14,964 bases of DNA, taken from positions 1 through 14,964 of the forward strand of contig JAZNGT010000008.1 in the NCBI GenBank assembly GCA_045576635.1, given 5' to 3'. Of this stretch, positions 14,139 through 14,964 are shown in pieces. A program made the translations under genes and the position numbers. The notes under the pieces were generated by a model that had not been told where the DNA came from, ran no database searches, and saw nothing but the letters and a program-made list of their open reading frames with translations. Positions within the stretch are counted from its first letter, which is position 1; each line of letters starts with the position of its first letter. This stretch comes from Congzhengia sp045576635 (GTDB lineage Bacteria; Bacillota; Clostridia; UBA1381; UBA9506).

Positions 14139-14964
14139 TTAATAAAAGCTTTTATCCATTGCAAGAACGAGTGTTTCGTTATCCTCTATTACTTTTAAAA
14201 TGCAAAGTAATTCGTTGTTATAATAAATCCGGTATTTTGTATCGGTTTTTGTTTGGCTGATTCCGATTTGCTCGGGTCTTAATCTGATTCCATTTGTTAT
14301 TTTCTGCATCATCTGTTCCGTTACAGAAAGAGATGCCAAATGGCTTAACGCCTCATCAGGCGAAATCAAAAGTTCCGTGTGTTTGTTTTCTTCTGCCGCT
14401 TTTTCGATTTCAGAAAGCGTAAAAGCGTTTTCTGCCTTAAACATACCGCTTTGCGTTCTAACAAGTCCAGCCATAGTACCGAAAGTGCCAAGACGCTCGC
14501 CGATATCACGGCACAGCGCACGAATATATGTACCTTTTGAACAATGGACAGATAAATCAAAACTTGTCCCATCAAAGTTTGAAACTTCGGCAGAATAAAT
14601 ATGGATTTTGCGTGCCTTTCTTTCTGCGACTTCCCCTTTTCGCGCAAGTTGATAGAGTTTTTTGCCGTCAACTTTAATCGCAGAATACATGGGCGGTATT
14701 TGCTCTGTTTCTCCCAAAAAAGATGAAACCGCGCGCTTTACGTCTTCTTCTGTAACAGATACAGGGCGCTCTTCTAAAACGTTTCCCGTCAAATCATCCG
14801 TGTCGGTTAAAACGCCAAGTGTTACCTTTGCTATGTACCGTTTTTCATCCGCCACAAGTACATCAGTAAGTTTGGTTGCCTTGCCAATTAAAATCGGCAA
14901 AACACCCTCTGCATCAGGGTCAAGCGTACCTGTGTGACCTACGCGTTTTAAATGAAAATTTCGT
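14139..14964 (-). CDS. truB: tRNA pseudouridine(55) synthase, N-terminus beyond the right edge
   Basis: TruB converts U55 of tRNA to pseudouridine. The visible 274 codons start mid-protein at the window edge with the motif KRVGHTGTLDPDAEGVL, whose aspartate (codon 14921-14919) is the catalytic nucleophile. Further signatures are PPMYSAIKVDGKKLYQLARKG, CSKGTYIRALCRDIGERLGT and the C-terminal small domain around ALDEAL-like 'SPDEALSHLASL'. The family usually has about 290-310 residues, so only some 25-35 N-terminal residues lie beyond the window. An internal TTG at 14900 would give a shorter open frame, but it sits after the active-site motif and is not the start. ribF follows 16 nt downstream. 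The upstream neighbour is not visible. Confidence 0.98.
   Translation of the reverse strand, partial: RNFHLKRVGHTGTLDPDAEGVLPILIGKATKLTDVLVADEKRYIAKVTLGVLTDTDDLTGNVLEERPVSVTEEDVKRAVSSFLGETEQIPPMYSAIKVDGKKLYQLARKGEVAERKARKIHIYSAEVSNFDGTSFDLSVHCSKGTYIRALCRDIGERLGTFGTMAGLVRTQSGMFKAENAFTLSEIEKAAEENKHTELLISPDEALSHLASLSVTEQMMQKITNGIRLRPEQIGISQTKTDTKYRIYYNNELLCILKVIEDNETLVLAMDKSFY

Noticed and set aside
14123..14164. Longer ribF starting at the ATG at 14164
   Set aside because: It would begin within truB without a ribosome binding site, whereas TTG at 14122 has GGAGG at ideal spacing and matches the usual N-terminus.

Overview
The window looks like chromosomal DNA from a low-to-moderate GC Bacillota (Firmicutes) of class Clostridia, probably an uncultured gut lineage. 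Supporting signs are AddA-type recombination, a ThyX with a cysteine-rich tail, a SpoVB-like flippase, strong GGAGG ribosome binding sites, near-consensus sigma-A promoters, U-tailed terminators, and a secreted protein whose C-terminal domain type is common in Oscillospiraceae-like genomes. The taxonomy is inference. Most genes are housekeeping.

Layout. (1) Positions 1-4424, minus strand: a lipoprotein with two tandem Ig-like domains, a SpoVB-like MOP-superfamily flippase and the N-terminal half of addA, which runs off the left edge. (2) Positions 4425-4586: back-to-back promoters diverging to the lipoprotein operon and to ligA. (3) Positions 4587-7784, plus strand: ligA and a fold-type I aminotransferase, closed by a terminator that overlaps the aminotransferase stop codon. 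(4) Positions 7806-8393: a compact accessory cassette. It is a regular array of 9-bp repeats and small hairpins, with four repeats in one orientation and four in the other, followed by a GTG-started four-helix-bundle (S23/IVP/Avd-like) gene and a terminator. (5) Positions 8417-10589, minus strand: a 649-residue secreted protein with three CBM6-like repeats, driven by a perfect consensus promoter. (6) Positions 10702-11681, minus strand: rplM-rpsI, with their own perfect consensus promoter and terminator. (7) Positions 11772-14964, minus strand: truB (5' end beyond the window), ribF, thyX and tmk, tightly packed.

How the genes work together. RibF makes FMN and FAD. ThyX needs FAD to make dTMP. 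Tmk phosphorylates dTMP to dTDP. The three genes are joined by a 4-nt stop/start overlap and a zero-nt junction, so cofactor supply and dTTP synthesis are plausibly coupled. TruB and the rplM-rpsI unit belong to translation. LigA and AddA belong to DNA replication and repair.

The best candidate for something undescribed is the repeat/hairpin array at 7806-7970. Its repeats can pair in nested order, R1-L4, R2-L3, R3-L2 and weakly R4-L1, with small hairpins at the interruptions. The result would be a ladder of four-way junctions immediately upstream of a small putative RNA-binding-type protein. I cannot match it to a named RNA family from memory. A second interest is the promoter of the secreted-protein gene, which has a palindrome inside the -35/-10 spacer and three copies of one heptamer.
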